Shown here: positions 32,506 to 40,241 of the stretch, in pieces | Layout: each line of letters starts with the position of its first letter | Position numbering within the stretch: position 1 is the stretch's first letter | DNA from: Nitrososphaerota archaeon | Lineage (GTDB): Archaea; Thermoproteota; Nitrososphaeria; Nitrososphaerales; Nitrosopumilaceae | Length of the DNA: 64,000 nt | Assembly: GCA_028866895.1 (NCBI GenBank) | Contig: JAGWHF010000006.1 | Coordinates: 77,583-141,582, forward strand | Reading direction: 5' to 3' | Program-made: the position numbers and the translations under genes | Notes under the pieces: model-generated | Database searches by the model: none | What the model was told of the DNA's origin: nothing | What the model saw: the letters and a program-made list of their open reading frames with translations, nothing else

Positions 32506-35200
32506 TCTAGATACCAAGTTTCGCAATCTCGGTTTTGAACGCCTCACCGAGATCCAGAAGAGGGCAGTCCCGGTCATTTACCAGAAGAAAGACTCGCTTG
32601 TGATAGCTCCCACGGGCTCGGGCAAGACCGAGACTGCGGTGGTGCCGATTTTTGACAGGGTTGCAGGGTCGAAGAGGGCGGGGAAGATAAAGGTGCTGTA
32701 CGTGACGCCGCTAAGGGCGCTCAACCGAGACGTCTTCCGTAGGATAATCAGGTACGCCGAGGGGGAGGGCCTATCCATCCAGGTAAGGCACGGGGACACG
32801 CCGCAGTCGGTAAGAAAGAAGATTGCGGCAGAGCCCCCTGACGTGCTGATAACCACGCCGGAGACGATAATAATACTTCTCACGCAGCCTGTCATGCTTT
32901 CGGCGCTTGACGAGCTAGAGTGGATCGTAATTGACGAGGTACACGAGATGCTTGGCAACGAGCGGGGGGCCCAGCTTGCGCTCAGCCTTGAGAGGTTGCA
33001 GGCAAACACCAGGTTCCAGACCACAAGGGTGGGGCTCTCGGCCACTGTGGGCAACACGGCGGAGGCTGCCAAGTTCGTGGTGGGCACCAAGCGCAAGTGC
33101 AGGATAATTGAGGACCGCTCGATAAGGAAATACGACGTGGAGGTAAGGTACATTGACGGTACCATAACGGATGTCGTGGATCATGTCTCGGAGTACGTCT
33201 CAAAAAACTATCCGGGCTCGCCGGTGCTTCTCTTTACAAACACGAGGGGGGAGTCGGAGTACATCGCCTCCCTCCTAAGGGAGAGGTCGCCGCTCAGGAT
33301 AGACATGCACCACGGATCGCTCTCGCAGCAGGTGAGGGAGGAGACGGAGGAGACGCTCAGGTCGGGAATTCCCGGCATCGTGGTCTGCACGTCCTCGCTT
33401 GAGCTCGGGCTTGACATAGGCTCGGTCGAGCTTGTCATACATTACGGGTCGCCGCGCCAGGTATCGAAGCTTGTGCAGAGGATTGGAAGGTCCAAGCATA
33501 CGAGGGGGGAGTCGGCCAAGGGGCTCATAGTTACGAACAACGCGGACGACGAGTTTGAGGCTCGGGCGATACTTGAGCGCGTCAGGGAAAAGTCGATGGA
33601 GGACCAGATAGTGCACGACGGGGCGCTTGACGTGCTTGCGCACCACCTGGTGGGCATGACGATGCAGCTTGGGAAAGTCACGGTCGAGTCCGCGCTTGTG
33701 ATGATAAACCGGGCGTACCCCTTCCGGGAGACCACCCTTGGGGACCTTGTGGGGGTGCTTGAGATCCTCCACAACGGGTCCATCGTCTTCTTTGACAGGG
33801 ACGAGATGTCCTTTAGGAAGGGGGGCCGCTCGTTTAGGTACCACTTTGAGAACCTTTCAACAATACCAGACATACTGAAGTTCAAGGTGTTTGACACTGT
33901 ATCAAAGAAGGTGATAGGAAGCCTTGACCAGAGGTTTGTGGGGGATTATGGGGACGCGGGAAACGTCTTCGTGCTGCGCGGGGTGCAGTGGCGCATACTC
34001 AACGTGGACGACAGCTCGCTGAAGATAAACGTGGAGCCGGTCCAGTCGGCAGGCATCAATGTACCGTACTGGGAGGGAGAGAACATCCCTGTAGACTATA
34101 GGACTGCAAAAAAGGTGGGGCTGTTCAGGACAAGGACCGTCCAGGAGAGGCTCACAAACAGGGTGCTTGAGGGGCTTGGAGGGCTTGCGGTCCCCGACGA
34201 GAAGACCATCGTTGTGGAATCGCAGCGCGCAAGAAACACCGTCGTGATGCACGCATGCTTTGGGACGAGGATAAACGCGACTCTCTCGACGCTGCTTTCC
34301 GCCATGCTTTCAGCAAAGAGCGGCTACCTTGTGGACTCGAGGTCTGACGCCTACAGGATAATGGTGTCGTCCAACGGAAGGGTGGGGCAGGAGGCGGTGG
34401 CCTCGGTGCTTTCCGACGAGTACGACCTGGGGTCGATAGTCTCGGCGTCGCTTGCGGGCACGCACAACGTGAACTGGAGGACGTGGTGCGTTGCAAAAAA
34501 GTTCGGCATCGTGGGGCGGGAGGCTGTGTACGACAGGAAGGCTGCAAGGTTCCTCCATGACAGGTACTCCCGCACGCCGCTTGGGCGCGAGGCGCTGCGG
34601 GAGCTGTATCATGACAAGTACGACATAGGGGGGGCAGCAGGGGTGCTCGTGAGGATCCGGAACGGGGAGGTGCCGCTTCGGTGGTTCGAGGTGGACGGGT
34701 TTTCAAGGCTTGCGGAGCCGATACTTGACCATACCACGAAATACTACTCGTCGCCTGCAAGCCTTGACAAGGGGGTGCTCGACCTGGTAAAGGCAAGGCT
34801 TGGCAAGACAAAGCACAGGCTTGTCTGCATGAGGTGCGGCGGGTGGGAGAAGGTGGTGGAGACTTGCGAGGTGGCGGGTGTCCTATCGTGCCCTCACTGC
34901 AGGTCAAGGCAGGTCTCGGCTACGTTCTACTCGGATTACGACCTTCCAAAGATAGTGCAGAAGAAGGCGGCGGGAAAAAAGATCACGGCAGAGGAGAACC
35001 ACAAGTTCAACAGGGCGTGGAAGGTATCGTCGCTCATCGAGAACTTTGGGAGGACGGCGCTTGTCGTTCTCTCGGGGTACGGCGTGGGGGCGGACACGGG
35101 GGCAAGGATACTGCGGAACATGGTGGGCGAGGAGGAGATGTACCGCCAGATATACGAGGCTGAGAGGCAGTACGTCACGACGCGCGGTTTCTGGGACTAG
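32432..35200 (+). CDS. Lhr-like superfamily 2 DEVH-box helicase
   Basis: 922 aa if read from TTG 32432. Motif I is IAPTGSGKTETA, II is IDEVHEM, III is GLSATVGN, and VI is KLVQRIGRSKHT. The winged-helix and Lhr-core C-terminal domains follow, and RLVCMRCGGWEKVV with LSCPHCRSRQVS makes a zinc ribbon near residue 810. It is probably a repair helicase. No start codon exists between the small membrane ORF stop and motif Q (LTEIQKRAVPV), so the start must lie inside that ORF (TTG 32432 or GTG 32435). Confidence 0.9.
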   Translation: MVRWYTSDLEQENPRNQSHPHPQADLDTKFRNLGFERLTEIQKRAVPVIYQKKDSLVIAPTGSGKTETAVVPIFDRVAGSKRAGKIKVLYVTPLRALNRDVFRRIIRYAEGEGLSIQVRHGDTPQSVRKKIAAEPPDVLITTPETIIILLTQPVMLSALDELEWIVIDEVHEMLGNERGAQLALSLERLQANTRFQTTRVGLSATVGNTAEAAKFVVGTKRKCRIIEDRSIRKYDVEVRYIDGTITDVVDHVSEYVSKNYPGSPVLLFTNTRGESEYIASLLRERSPLRIDMHHGSLSQQVREETEETLRSGIPGIVVCTSSLELGLDIGSVELVIHYGSPRQVSKLVQRIGRSKHTRGESAKGLIVTNNADDEFEARAILERVREKSMEDQIVHDGALDVLAHHLVGMTMQLGKVTVESALVMINRAYPFRETTLGDLVGVLEILHNGSIVFFDRDEMSFRKGGRSFRYHFENLSTIPDILKFKVFDTVSKKVIGSLDQRFVGDYGDAGNVFVLRGVQWRILNVDDSSLKINVEPVQSAGINVPYWEGENIPVDYRTAKKVGLFRTRTVQERLTNRVLEGLGGLAVPDEKTIVVESQRARNTVVMHACFGTRINATLSTLLSAMLSAKSGYLVDSRSDAYRIMVSSNGRVGQEAVASVLSDEYDLGSIVSASLAGTHNVNWRTWCVAKKFGIVGREAVYDRKAARFLHDRYSRTPLGREALRELYHDKYDIGGAAGVLVRIRNGEVPLRWFEVDGFSRLAEPILDHTTKYYSSPASLDKGVLDLVKARLGKTKHRLVCMRCGGWEKVVETCEVAGVLSCPHCRSRQVSATFYSDYDLPKIVQKKAAGKKITAEENHKFNRAWKVSSLIENFGRTALVVLSGYGVGADTGARILRNMVGEEEMYRQIYEAERQYVTTRGFWD

Positions 35201-35231
35201 GCTTAATTACAAGAATGTGCACTTGTGTTCC

Positions 35232-35435
35232 ATGGCGCGATACGTAAGGAAGGACGCGACAGGCCCAATGGAGGTAAAGGTGGGCGGCGAGTCGAGGTGG
35301 ATCTGCATGTGCGGCCTGAGCAAAAACCAGCCGTACTGCGACGGCTCGCACAAAAAGACCGCGGGCGAGGAGGAAGGCAAGATCTACTTTTACCAAAAGG
35401 ACGGTACGCGGAAGGAAGTCCAGTCCTTTGAGTAA
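35232..35435 (+). CDS. CDGSH iron-sulfur domain protein
   Basis: 67 aa containing ICMCGLSKNQPYCDGSHKK, the CxCx-CDGSH 3Cys-1His motif that holds a 2Fe-2S cluster. Small soluble member of the mitoNEET-like family, with redox or cluster-transfer roles. ATG 35232 is about 26 bases after a TATA-like gcttaattac (35201-35210). It is the last gene before the toxin-antitoxin array. Confidence 0.92.
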   Translation: MARYVRKDATGPMEVKVGGESRWICMCGLSKNQPYCDGSHKKTAGEEEGKIYFYQKDGTRKEVQSFE

Positions 35436-35504
35436 GTCCTGGGTTCAAAGAGGCGTGGTAGCGGTAAAGGCAAGAGCATGAATTTTGGTCCGTGTTGTTC
35501 CCCC

Positions 35505-35522
35505 GTTAAATTTGAATTTAAC
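35505..35522. repeat. Palindromic module-boundary repeat, copy a
   Basis: GTTAAATT-TG-AATTTAAC, a perfect 8-bp inverted repeat with a 2-base spacer. The right flank ATAATCAAAT is shared with copy c (27 identical bases in all), and the left flank TTGTTCCCCC resembles copies b and d. It lies between the CDGSH gene and the Doc module. Confidence 0.85.
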
Positions 35523-35568
35523 ATAATCAAATGCTTTGTTGGCTAATTCTAAGATTTGTTCTGTCTTG

Positions 35569-35763
35569 CTAGGTTTTATGTCCTGCGCCCATCAAGTGCA
35601 TTACGTACTTTCTTCCGTCCGAGATGGAGCCGCTGGCAATCTTTTCATCATAAGTCTTGAGCATTTCAAGGTCCTCTTTAATCTCAGCGATGGATCTCTC
35701 TGAAACCTTTTCGAGTCTTTTCTTGTCTATCTGTCTTACGGTAAACGCCATCTCTACCTTCAC
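35569..35763 (-). CDS. Small partner protein of the Doc/Fic gene (64 aa)
   Basis: Charged, mostly helical protein: MAFTVRQIDKKRLEKVSERS, then AEIKEDLEMLKTYDEKIAS. It starts at GTG 35763, overlapping the Doc stop by one base (TAGTG). An internal ATG at 35751 is possible. The size and coupling suggest the antitoxin of the pair, although toxin-first order is less common. No DNA-binding fold is obvious. Confidence 0.65.
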   Translation of the reverse strand: MKVEMAFTVRQIDKKRLEKVSERSIAEIKEDLEMLKTYDEKIASGSISDGRKYVMHLMGAGHKT

Positions 35764-36167
35764 TATGTTTCGTAAACTATATTATCTTTTATCCAATCCC
35801 TCAGCTCTTTCTCATCAATCAATTCGTGGAGTATCCTCAAGCATGTAAGATAGCCTTCTCCCTTGCGAATCCTCAAAAATAAACCGTTGTAATTGAGAAA
35901 CATGTGCGTAGTCAGAAGAGCCGTCCTCTTGTTGCCGCCAACAAAGTAGTGGCCCTTTACAAAATTCCAAAACAAGTACGCGGCTTTCGCTATGACGGCG
36001 TCATGGTATTCTAGATCTTCGTGCAAGTCATGGACACTATCAAGCAGAAAATCAACACCACCCTCATACAAGTAAGGTAGCTCCTCGGGAAGTAGGTCAA
36101 GAGATTGCCTTAGGTTTTCAACTACATCTTTATCAAAATAATAAATGTCCAACGATCTTCTCTGCAT
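35763..36167 (-). CDS. Doc-type Fic-domain toxin
   Basis: 134 aa with the motif HYFVGGNKRTALLTTHMFLN at about residues 73-92. This resembles the Doc signature HxFx[D/A]ANKR, where the usual acidic or Ala residue is Gly here. Doc phosphorylates EF-Tu; canonical Fic enzymes transfer AMP. Because the motif ends in NKR rather than GNGR, a Doc-like kinase activity is more likely, but this is inference. The frame is intact and begins near an AT-rich promoter region (gaatattaag, 36174-36183). Confidence 0.82.
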   Translation of the reverse strand: MQRRSLDIYYFDKDVVENLRQSLDLLPEELPYLYEGGVDFLLDSVHDLHEDLEYHDAVIAKAAYLFWNFVKGHYFVGGNKRTALLTTHMFLNYNGLFLRIRKGEGYLTCLRILHELIDEKELRDWIKDNIVYET

Positions 36168-36320
36168 CTTTAGAATATTAAGTTCGACGATGATTCGTTC
36201 ATGATGTATCAGTATTCGATCTGGTAACAGACGGGCTTTTTAATGGCTGGATTCAGTTCCGAACCATCCGAGGATCAAAAGCGAGACAAAGTTACCATGT
36301 TTAACCAAGGTTTTCCCTCG

Positions 36321-36338
36321 GTTAAATTTGAATTTCAC
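36321..36338. repeat. Palindromic module-boundary repeat, copy b
   Basis: GTTAAATTTGAATTTCAC, one mismatch from the palindrome of copy a. Its left flank, AACCAAGGTTTTCCCTCG, is almost identical to that of copy d. It lies between the divergent Doc and DUF4258 modules and could also serve as the TATA region of the gene starting at 36347. Confidence 0.85.
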
Positions 36339-36346
36339 GTAAGCGG

Positions 36347-36714
36347 ATGAGGTATCCTATTCTCAACAAAAATAATCAAGCCAACATGGTAGACAAGAAG
36401 TACTTGGATACCTACGAATCAAAAATAAGATCCCTTCTAGGGATTCATGTGAAAGTAACGGAGCACGCAAGGAATGCGATAAGAGATGATGGGTATGAAA
36501 TGGACGACATCCTGAAGTCCATAATAATTTCAAAATAATAGAGCGGTATGATGACGCAAGACCGTTTCCAGCATGTCTCCTTTTATGCAAGATAAGGGGA
36601 AAAGCGATTCACGTAGTATGCGGTCTTCCTGAGCACGCAGATATGCTAATAATTGTCACTGCGTATATTCCATCAGACAAAAATTGGTCAAACTACGCCA
36701 CAAGGAGGAAATGA
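36347..36714 (+). pseudogene. DUF4258-type toxin with one-base frameshift
   Basis: The first frame gives VTEHARNAIRDDGYEMDDIL and KSIIISK then TAA. The frame one base back continues KIIERYDDARPFPACLLLCK, IRGKAIHVVCGLP and ADMLIIVTAYIPSDKNW to TGA at 36714. Joined at the run in TCAAAATAATAG they make a 122-aa DUF4258 protein, a family found beside YgiT/MqsA-type antitoxins. Adding one A restores the frame. The stop overlaps the antitoxin ATG (ATGA), confirming that the second half is the true C-terminus. Start could also be ATG 36386. Confidence 0.8.
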
Positions 36715-36956
36715 AACTGGGAATCTGCCCTATTTGTGGAGGTGCCACCAAGGAAGGCCTGGTTGATATAACAGAATCAGTCAAAGGGAAGATAGTGCTG
36801 ATTAGGGATGTTAAGGCGGAAGTTTGTTCACAATGCGGCGAACGAATCTACTCTTCCTCGGAGATAAAAAAAGTGGAAGCTTTGCTTAAGAAGGTAAAAG
36901 AAGGCACCATAAAACCAAAAGAGACCAAGAAGGCTGAAGTCTATCTGGTTTCCTGA
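36711..36956 (+). CDS. YgiT/MqsA-like zinc-finger antitoxin (81 aa)
   Basis: KLGICPICGGATKEGLVDIT and AEVCSQCGERIYSSSEIKKV give two CxxC pairs, the zinc domain of MqsA/YgiT-type antitoxins. The helix-turn-helix domain of MqsA is absent, so it may not be an autorepressor. ATG 36711 is preceded by GGAGG (36704-36708) inside the toxin gene and overlaps its stop. An upstream ATG in frame at 36684 is not needed. Confidence 0.85.
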   Translation: MKLGICPICGGATKEGLVDITESVKGKIVLIRDVKAEVCSQCGERIYSSSEIKKVEALLKKVKEGTIKPKETKKAEVYLVS

Positions 36957-36979
36957 CGCATGAAGACCCGTTTGATATT

Positions 36980-36997
36980 ATTAAATTTGAATTTAAC
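36980..36997. repeat. Palindromic module-boundary repeat, copy c
   Basis: ATTAAATTTGAATTTAAC, matching copy a except for the first base, with the same right flank ATAATCAAAT. It lies between the ends of the DUF4258/zinc-antitoxin module and the HEPN/MNT module. Confidence 0.85.
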
Positions 36998-37182
36998 ATA
37001 ATCAAATTTTAAACAAATAATACAATCTCTGATCATGGTTCCAATACCATAAACTTTTGGTGCCAAGATCCCATCTTGTTATCGGAAATTCATGATGTCA
37101 TACATCTGAGGATTGGTAGCCCGTCTGTTCATGTATTTGAAGAGAACGGGAGGTTATATGGATGAATTCCGGTTCGCCTAGA

Positions 37183-37575
37183 TCAGTCAGGTTTTAGTTT
37201 CGATTTTACCGTATTTAAAATACGTTCAGCCCACTTGACGGCGTTTTCCGCATCCTTTTGACTCATCAGTGTGGGCTGATATTCTGATTCGTTCTTCATT
37301 CCGAGCAGGGTGCTAAATTGCCTGCTGATGACCTCGTGTTCGCCTTGTGTTAGTGTGCCTTTGAGCAATGACAGTACGTCGCTGTGTTCCCCGGATGAAC
37401 GCTTTCCAATATATGCCGTGGTTAGCCCATCCAGTGCGTTGATGGCACTGTGAACAGAGCTCATTACCGCATTATCATATGCACCTTTTTGCAAGCCTAC
37501 TCTTGCCATCATCAGCGAATTCTCAGCCTTCTGAACATAACCAACAGCTTTCCTAGGATCCAGTTTTCTTGTCAT
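37183..37575 (-). CDS. HEPN-domain toxin of a HEPN/MNT pair
   Basis: 130 aa, all-helical. AVGYVQKAENSLMMARVGLQ and AVMSSVHSAINALDGL fit the HEPN core, and KRSSGEHSDVLSLLKG contains an R-x4-H motif, the catalytic motif of HEPN ribonucleases. It overlaps the upstream HTH-MNT gene by 4 bases. In characterised HEPN/MNT systems the HEPN protein is the toxin and the nucleotidyltransferase neutralises it by modifying it. The frame is complete. Confidence 0.87.
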   Translation of the reverse strand: MTRKLDPRKAVGYVQKAENSLMMARVGLQKGAYDNAVMSSVHSAINALDGLTTAYIGKRSSGEHSDVLSLLKGTLTQGEHEVISRQFSTLLGMKNESEYQPTLMSQKDAENAVKWAERILNTVKSKLKPD

Positions 37576-38177
37576 TTTATTATCTCCTTTAGATCTGTGC
37601 CAGCCACCATGATGTGACTCCCGAGTATTGATTTGACGAGATCGCTTTGTTTTCTATCGATAAATTCCTTTTTTGAAAAAACTATCGGTGCCAACTTGCC
37701 ATGAAATATTTCTGAAACCTGCGTAATTGCATTACCTACTACTGAATAGGCAAGATCTTTATCGTTTGATATCACTACCAGGTCAATATCGCTGTCATCC
37801 CTTTCCTTTCCTGCAGCGACGCTTCCAAAAATCGCCGCCGAGATGATCTTTTTTCTAGAAAGGGTTTCCTTTAGCAACGTTACCAATGCTTGACGAGTTC
37901 TACTTTCCGTGCTAAAAATCGGGCTTAGAACATTAGCAAGAATGTAGCTTTTCTCATTAAGCGATATCTGGTATGCCTTGCCAACAGGTTGGACCTTTAC
38001 TACGCCAAACTTCTCAAGCTTGTCTATTGTCTGGTTGGCTTCGGTATGGGAGACATTCGCAGTTTCCGCCAACCGCCGTACCGTGAATACCATTCCTTTG
38101 TACTTGAAGAGGGTGCGCAGTATGCGAACTGACGCTCTGCTACCCAACAATTGTTCGAGATAAGAGTTTAACCTCAT
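37572..38177 (-). CDS. Winged-HTH plus MNT nucleotidyltransferase antitoxin
   Basis: 201 aa. Residues about 1-75 form a winged helix (SRASVRILRTLFKYKGMVFT, then SHTEANQTIDKLEKFGVV). Residues about 95-190 are a minimal nucleotidyltransferase with SAAIFGSVAAGKERDDSDID followed by LVV, the GS...DxD active site. The HTH extension suggests that the antitoxin also represses its own promoter. ATG 38177 is about 25 bases after a TATA-like ttaaattcc (minus strand), which touches the palindrome at 38203. Confidence 0.88.
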   Translation of the reverse strand: MRLNSYLEQLLGSRASVRILRTLFKYKGMVFTVRRLAETANVSHTEANQTIDKLEKFGVVKVQPVGKAYQISLNEKSYILANVLSPIFSTESRTRQALVTLLKETLSRKKIISAAIFGSVAAGKERDDSDIDLVVISNDKDLAYSVVGNAITQVSEIFHGKLAPIVFSKKEFIDRKQSDLVKSILGSHIMVAGTDLKEIIK

Positions 38178-38202
38178 GATATTTCCCTCACATGGAATTT
38201 AA

Positions 38203-38233
38203 TTCTTCCATATGGAAGAAAATTCTTCCATAT
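38203..38233. promoter_or_regulatory. Operator upstream of the HTH-MNT gene
   Basis: TTCTTCCATATGGAAGAA (38203-38220) is a perfect 18-bp palindrome followed by a further half copy, TTCTTCCATAT (38223-38233). It sits just upstream of and touching the TATA/BRE region of the HTH-MNT promoter. The HTH domain of that protein is the likely ligand. Confidence 0.7.
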
Positions 38234-38304
38234 AAGCATTAGGATGTGAAGGGCATTCTTATGACCCAAAGGCACACAAAATTTTTAATCAAGGTTTTCC
38301 CTCG

Positions 38305-38322
38305 GGTAAATTTGAATTTCAT
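38305..38322. repeat. Palindromic module-boundary repeat, copy d
   Basis: GGTAAATTTGAATTTCAT with left flank AATCAAGGTTTTCCCTCG, nearly identical to copy b over about 40 bases. It lies between the divergent HEPN/MNT and Fic modules. Confidence 0.8.
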
Positions 38323-38367
38323 GTAAATTATTGCCTCACACCGGAAAAAATACGGGTTTGTGTACTT

Positions 38368-38432
38368 GTATAATTAGTTATACCTACAATTTATGTAAAT
38401 TTGATATTTTTATAAATATGTAGATATAACTA
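38368..38432. promoter_or_regulatory. Fic promoter with inverted repeats around the TATA
   Basis: GTATAATTAGTTATAC (38368-38383) has 6-bp inverted arms. The half TAGTTATA recurs inverted as TATAACTA just before the start codon (38425-38432). Between them lies the TATA tract tttttataaatatg (about 38407-38420), 25 bases before the Fic ATG. This geometry suggests repressor binding across the promoter; no regulator is encoded in the module itself. Confidence 0.5.
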
Positions 38433-38437
38433 GTTTC

Positions 38438-39322
38438 ATGGTGTCCGTAGGTAAGAAGAAAGTAAAGGGGAGGACCTACTACTATCTGGAGCAGAGCTAC
38501 AGGAAAGGAAAGAAGATTAAGAAAAAGTCAATCTATCTAGGCAGCAAGATCCCGAGGAACATCGGGGAGATCAGGAAGAGATTCTTAGACGACATCTCTA
38601 GAAAGACGTGGCAGGCAGATGTGGAGAGGATCAGGAAGAACTATTCGAAGAACCAGAGGACCATGCCTAGGTCCATCAGGAAGAAGGGATTGGAAACGTT
38701 TGTAATCAATTTCACCTATGACACTCAGAAGATCGAGGGTTCCACGCTTACACGAAAGGAGACCGCGGATCTGCTTGAGAGAGGTATCACTCCAAAGAAC
38801 AAGCCAATGACGGATGTACAGGAGGCCGAGGCTCACCGGGACCTTTTCTTCGAGATCCTTGAATCCAAAAGAGATCTTTCATTGCGTGAAATCCAGGATT
38901 GGCACTGGAAACTATTCAACAAGACAAAAAAAGACATGGCTGGAAAAATCAGGAATTATCAAAATGCAATAAGAGGAAGCAAAATTCTACCTCCATCTCC
39001 GGTAGAAGTCTTCCCAATGCTGACAGAGTTCTTTGATTGGTACAACAAGAAAAAAAATAAATTGCATCCGGTTGATCTTGCGGCAATGGCACATCTGAAA
39101 TTTGTTACGATACACCCTTTTGGTGACGGGAACGGAAGAGTATCGAGGCTGATCATGAACTTTATACTCAACAAGAAAATGCATCCAATGCTTGACATCC
39201 CATACGAGGGAAGGAACAGTTACTACAACGCCCTTGAGAGGTCACAGGTAAAAAACGAAGAAAGAATATTTCTCCAATGGTTCATCAGGAGATACATCAA
39301 GGAATACAGGAGATACCTCTAG
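38438..39322 (+). CDS. Fic-family AMP-transferase-like protein
   Basis: 294 aa. The Fic motif is TIHPFGDGNGRVSRLIMNFI (HPFGDGNGR, about residues 225-233), fully canonical. An N-terminal TQKIEGS fits the inhibitory motif [S/T]xxxE[G/N], which places it among self-inhibited (class II) Fic proteins. The first 35 residues are very basic (GKKKVKGRTYYYLEQSYRKG) and may bind nucleic acid. Fic enzymes AMPylate target proteins. Single-gene module with no separate antitoxin. Leaderless ATG. Confidence 0.92.
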   Translation: MVSVGKKKVKGRTYYYLEQSYRKGKKIKKKSIYLGSKIPRNIGEIRKRFLDDISRKTWQADVERIRKNYSKNQRTMPRSIRKKGLETFVINFTYDTQKIEGSTLTRKETADLLERGITPKNKPMTDVQEAEAHRDLFFEILESKRDLSLREIQDWHWKLFNKTKKDMAGKIRNYQNAIRGSKILPPSPVEVFPMLTEFFDWYNKKKNKLHPVDLAAMAHLKFVTIHPFGDGNGRVSRLIMNFILNKKMHPMLDIPYEGRNSYYNALERSQVKNEERIFLQWFIRRYIKEYRRYL

Positions 39323-39342
39323 TAGGTATTTGCCTGTTCTCT

Positions 39343-39360
39343 GTTAAATTTGAATTGCAC
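39343..39360. repeat. Palindromic module-boundary repeat, copy e
   Basis: GTTAAATTTGAATTGCAC, the most diverged copy. It lies 20 bases after the Fic stop and closes the array. Confidence 0.65.
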
Positions 39361-39381
39361 CTCCTTTCACGTCATGAAGGT

Positions 39382-39401
39382 GCCATTCCTACAGCTGGGA
39401 A
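39382..39401. promoter_or_regulatory. Putative operator copy 1 (ATTCC-N8-GGAA)
   Basis: GCCATTCCTACAGCTGGGAA lies about 12 bases upstream of the TATA (caattaaat, about 39414-39422) of the membrane gene at 39443. A 19/20 match is at 40563-40582. The outer bases ATTCC and GGAA are inverted, as for a dimeric regulator. Confidence 0.55.
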
Positions 39402-39442
39402 CGGTAGTTACCCAATTAAATGGAAGGCCTCGTAGATACCGC

Positions 39443-39853
39443 ATGAGACGTTCTGTGCAGCAGTTCATACTGATTGCGACCGCGCTTGTGCTTGCAAACA
39501 GCGGGCTTTACTTTTACAACGCATACTCGCAGATGCAGGAATCGACTGATGCAGGCAGCCAGATCCAGACCATGCTGTTTACGACTGCCGCGATATCCTA
39601 CCTGCCGCTTGGCGTGTGGATGGTAAAGAACAAGCTGCACAGCAGGGCCCCATACGTGATTGCAAGCCTCATATCGGCCGCGCTGATAGGGCTCTATGTT
39701 GCCTCTAGGATGGTATCCCTACCGGTGGTGGGGGTCCAGGACGACGTGGGAGCAATCGACATACTCTGCAAGGTTACCCAGGGCGCAATAGTGGTGGTAT
39801 CGCTCCTGCTCCTGAGGAACTGGCACAGGGAGAAGATTGCGATAACGGAATAA
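39443..39853 (+). CDS. Hypothetical four-helix membrane protein (136 aa)
   Basis: Hydrophobic segments at about residues 5-25, 43-60, 70-90 and 112-130, with short basic loops. ATG 39443 is 25 bases after a TATA, and earlier in-frame starts (39350, 39374) precede the promoter, so they are rejected. It converges on an HTH regulator with which it shares a putative operator. No family recognised. Confidence 0.75.
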   Translation: MRRSVQQFILIATALVLANSGLYFYNAYSQMQESTDAGSQIQTMLFTTAAISYLPLGVWMVKNKLHSRAPYVIASLISAALIGLYVASRMVSLPVVGVQDDVGAIDILCKVTQGAIVVVSLLLLRNWHREKIAITE

Positions 39854-39898
39854 GCCTCTACAGGAAAAGTCGGGCGATCTTCCTGCCGGTTGAAGAAA

Positions 39899-40237
39899 CT
39901 ACTCGGAGAACTTTTCCCACAGCCTCTGAATCTTCCTGTCCATCGTGACCTTTTCCAGCTTGCAGTAGACCTGGCCGTCCTTGAACTTGACGTCGATTCC
40001 GGAGACCAGGCTCTTGTAGTAGCTCTCGTCGAGGCCCTCGAGCGTGCGGACAACCTTCGTCTTTTTGACAAGATCAAGCGTCTCGAGGTTCTTTATCTTC
40101 CTGTAGGTGGTCGAGGTGGGGATGGCAAGCCTGTCCGAGATCTGCTGCGCGTTGAGCTCGTTGTTTGTAAGAATCGATAGTATCTTCCGGCTGTACTCGT
40201 CTGCAAGCACGGAGAGGATCTCGTCGTCGCCAGCCAT
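39899..40237 (-). CDS. ArsR-like winged-helix transcriptional regulator
   Basis: 112 aa. DDEILSVLADEYSRKILSIL and LNAQQISDRLAIPTSTTYRK form the winged HTH, followed by a wing and a short helical C-terminus (MDRKIQRLWEKFSE). There is no obvious metal-binding Cys cluster. It follows the small membrane gene at 40242 by 4 bases and is co-transcribed with it. Likely regulator of the two nearby membrane proteins through the repeated element at 39382 and 40563. Confidence 0.87.
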   Translation of the reverse strand: MAGDDEILSVLADEYSRKILSILTNNELNAQQISDRLAIPTSTTYRKIKNLETLDLVKKTKVVRTLEGLDESYYKSLVSGIDVKFKDGQVYCKLEKVTMDRKIQRLWEKFSE

Positions 40238-40241
40238 CTTT

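Noticed and set aside
36347-36538. Separate 63-aa gene ending at 36538
   Set aside because: The downstream frame completes a DUF4258 protein whose stop overlaps the antitoxin start, so the short frame is half of a broken gene.
35505-39360. CRISPR array
   Set aside because: Repeats are 18-45 bases but spacings are 660-1325 bases and filled with genes; no cas genes in the window.
35505-39360. Repeats as ordinary TATA boxes only
   Set aside because: Copies a, c and e are not 25 bases before any start codon, and the conserved flanks extend well beyond a TATA; copy b could still double as a promoter.
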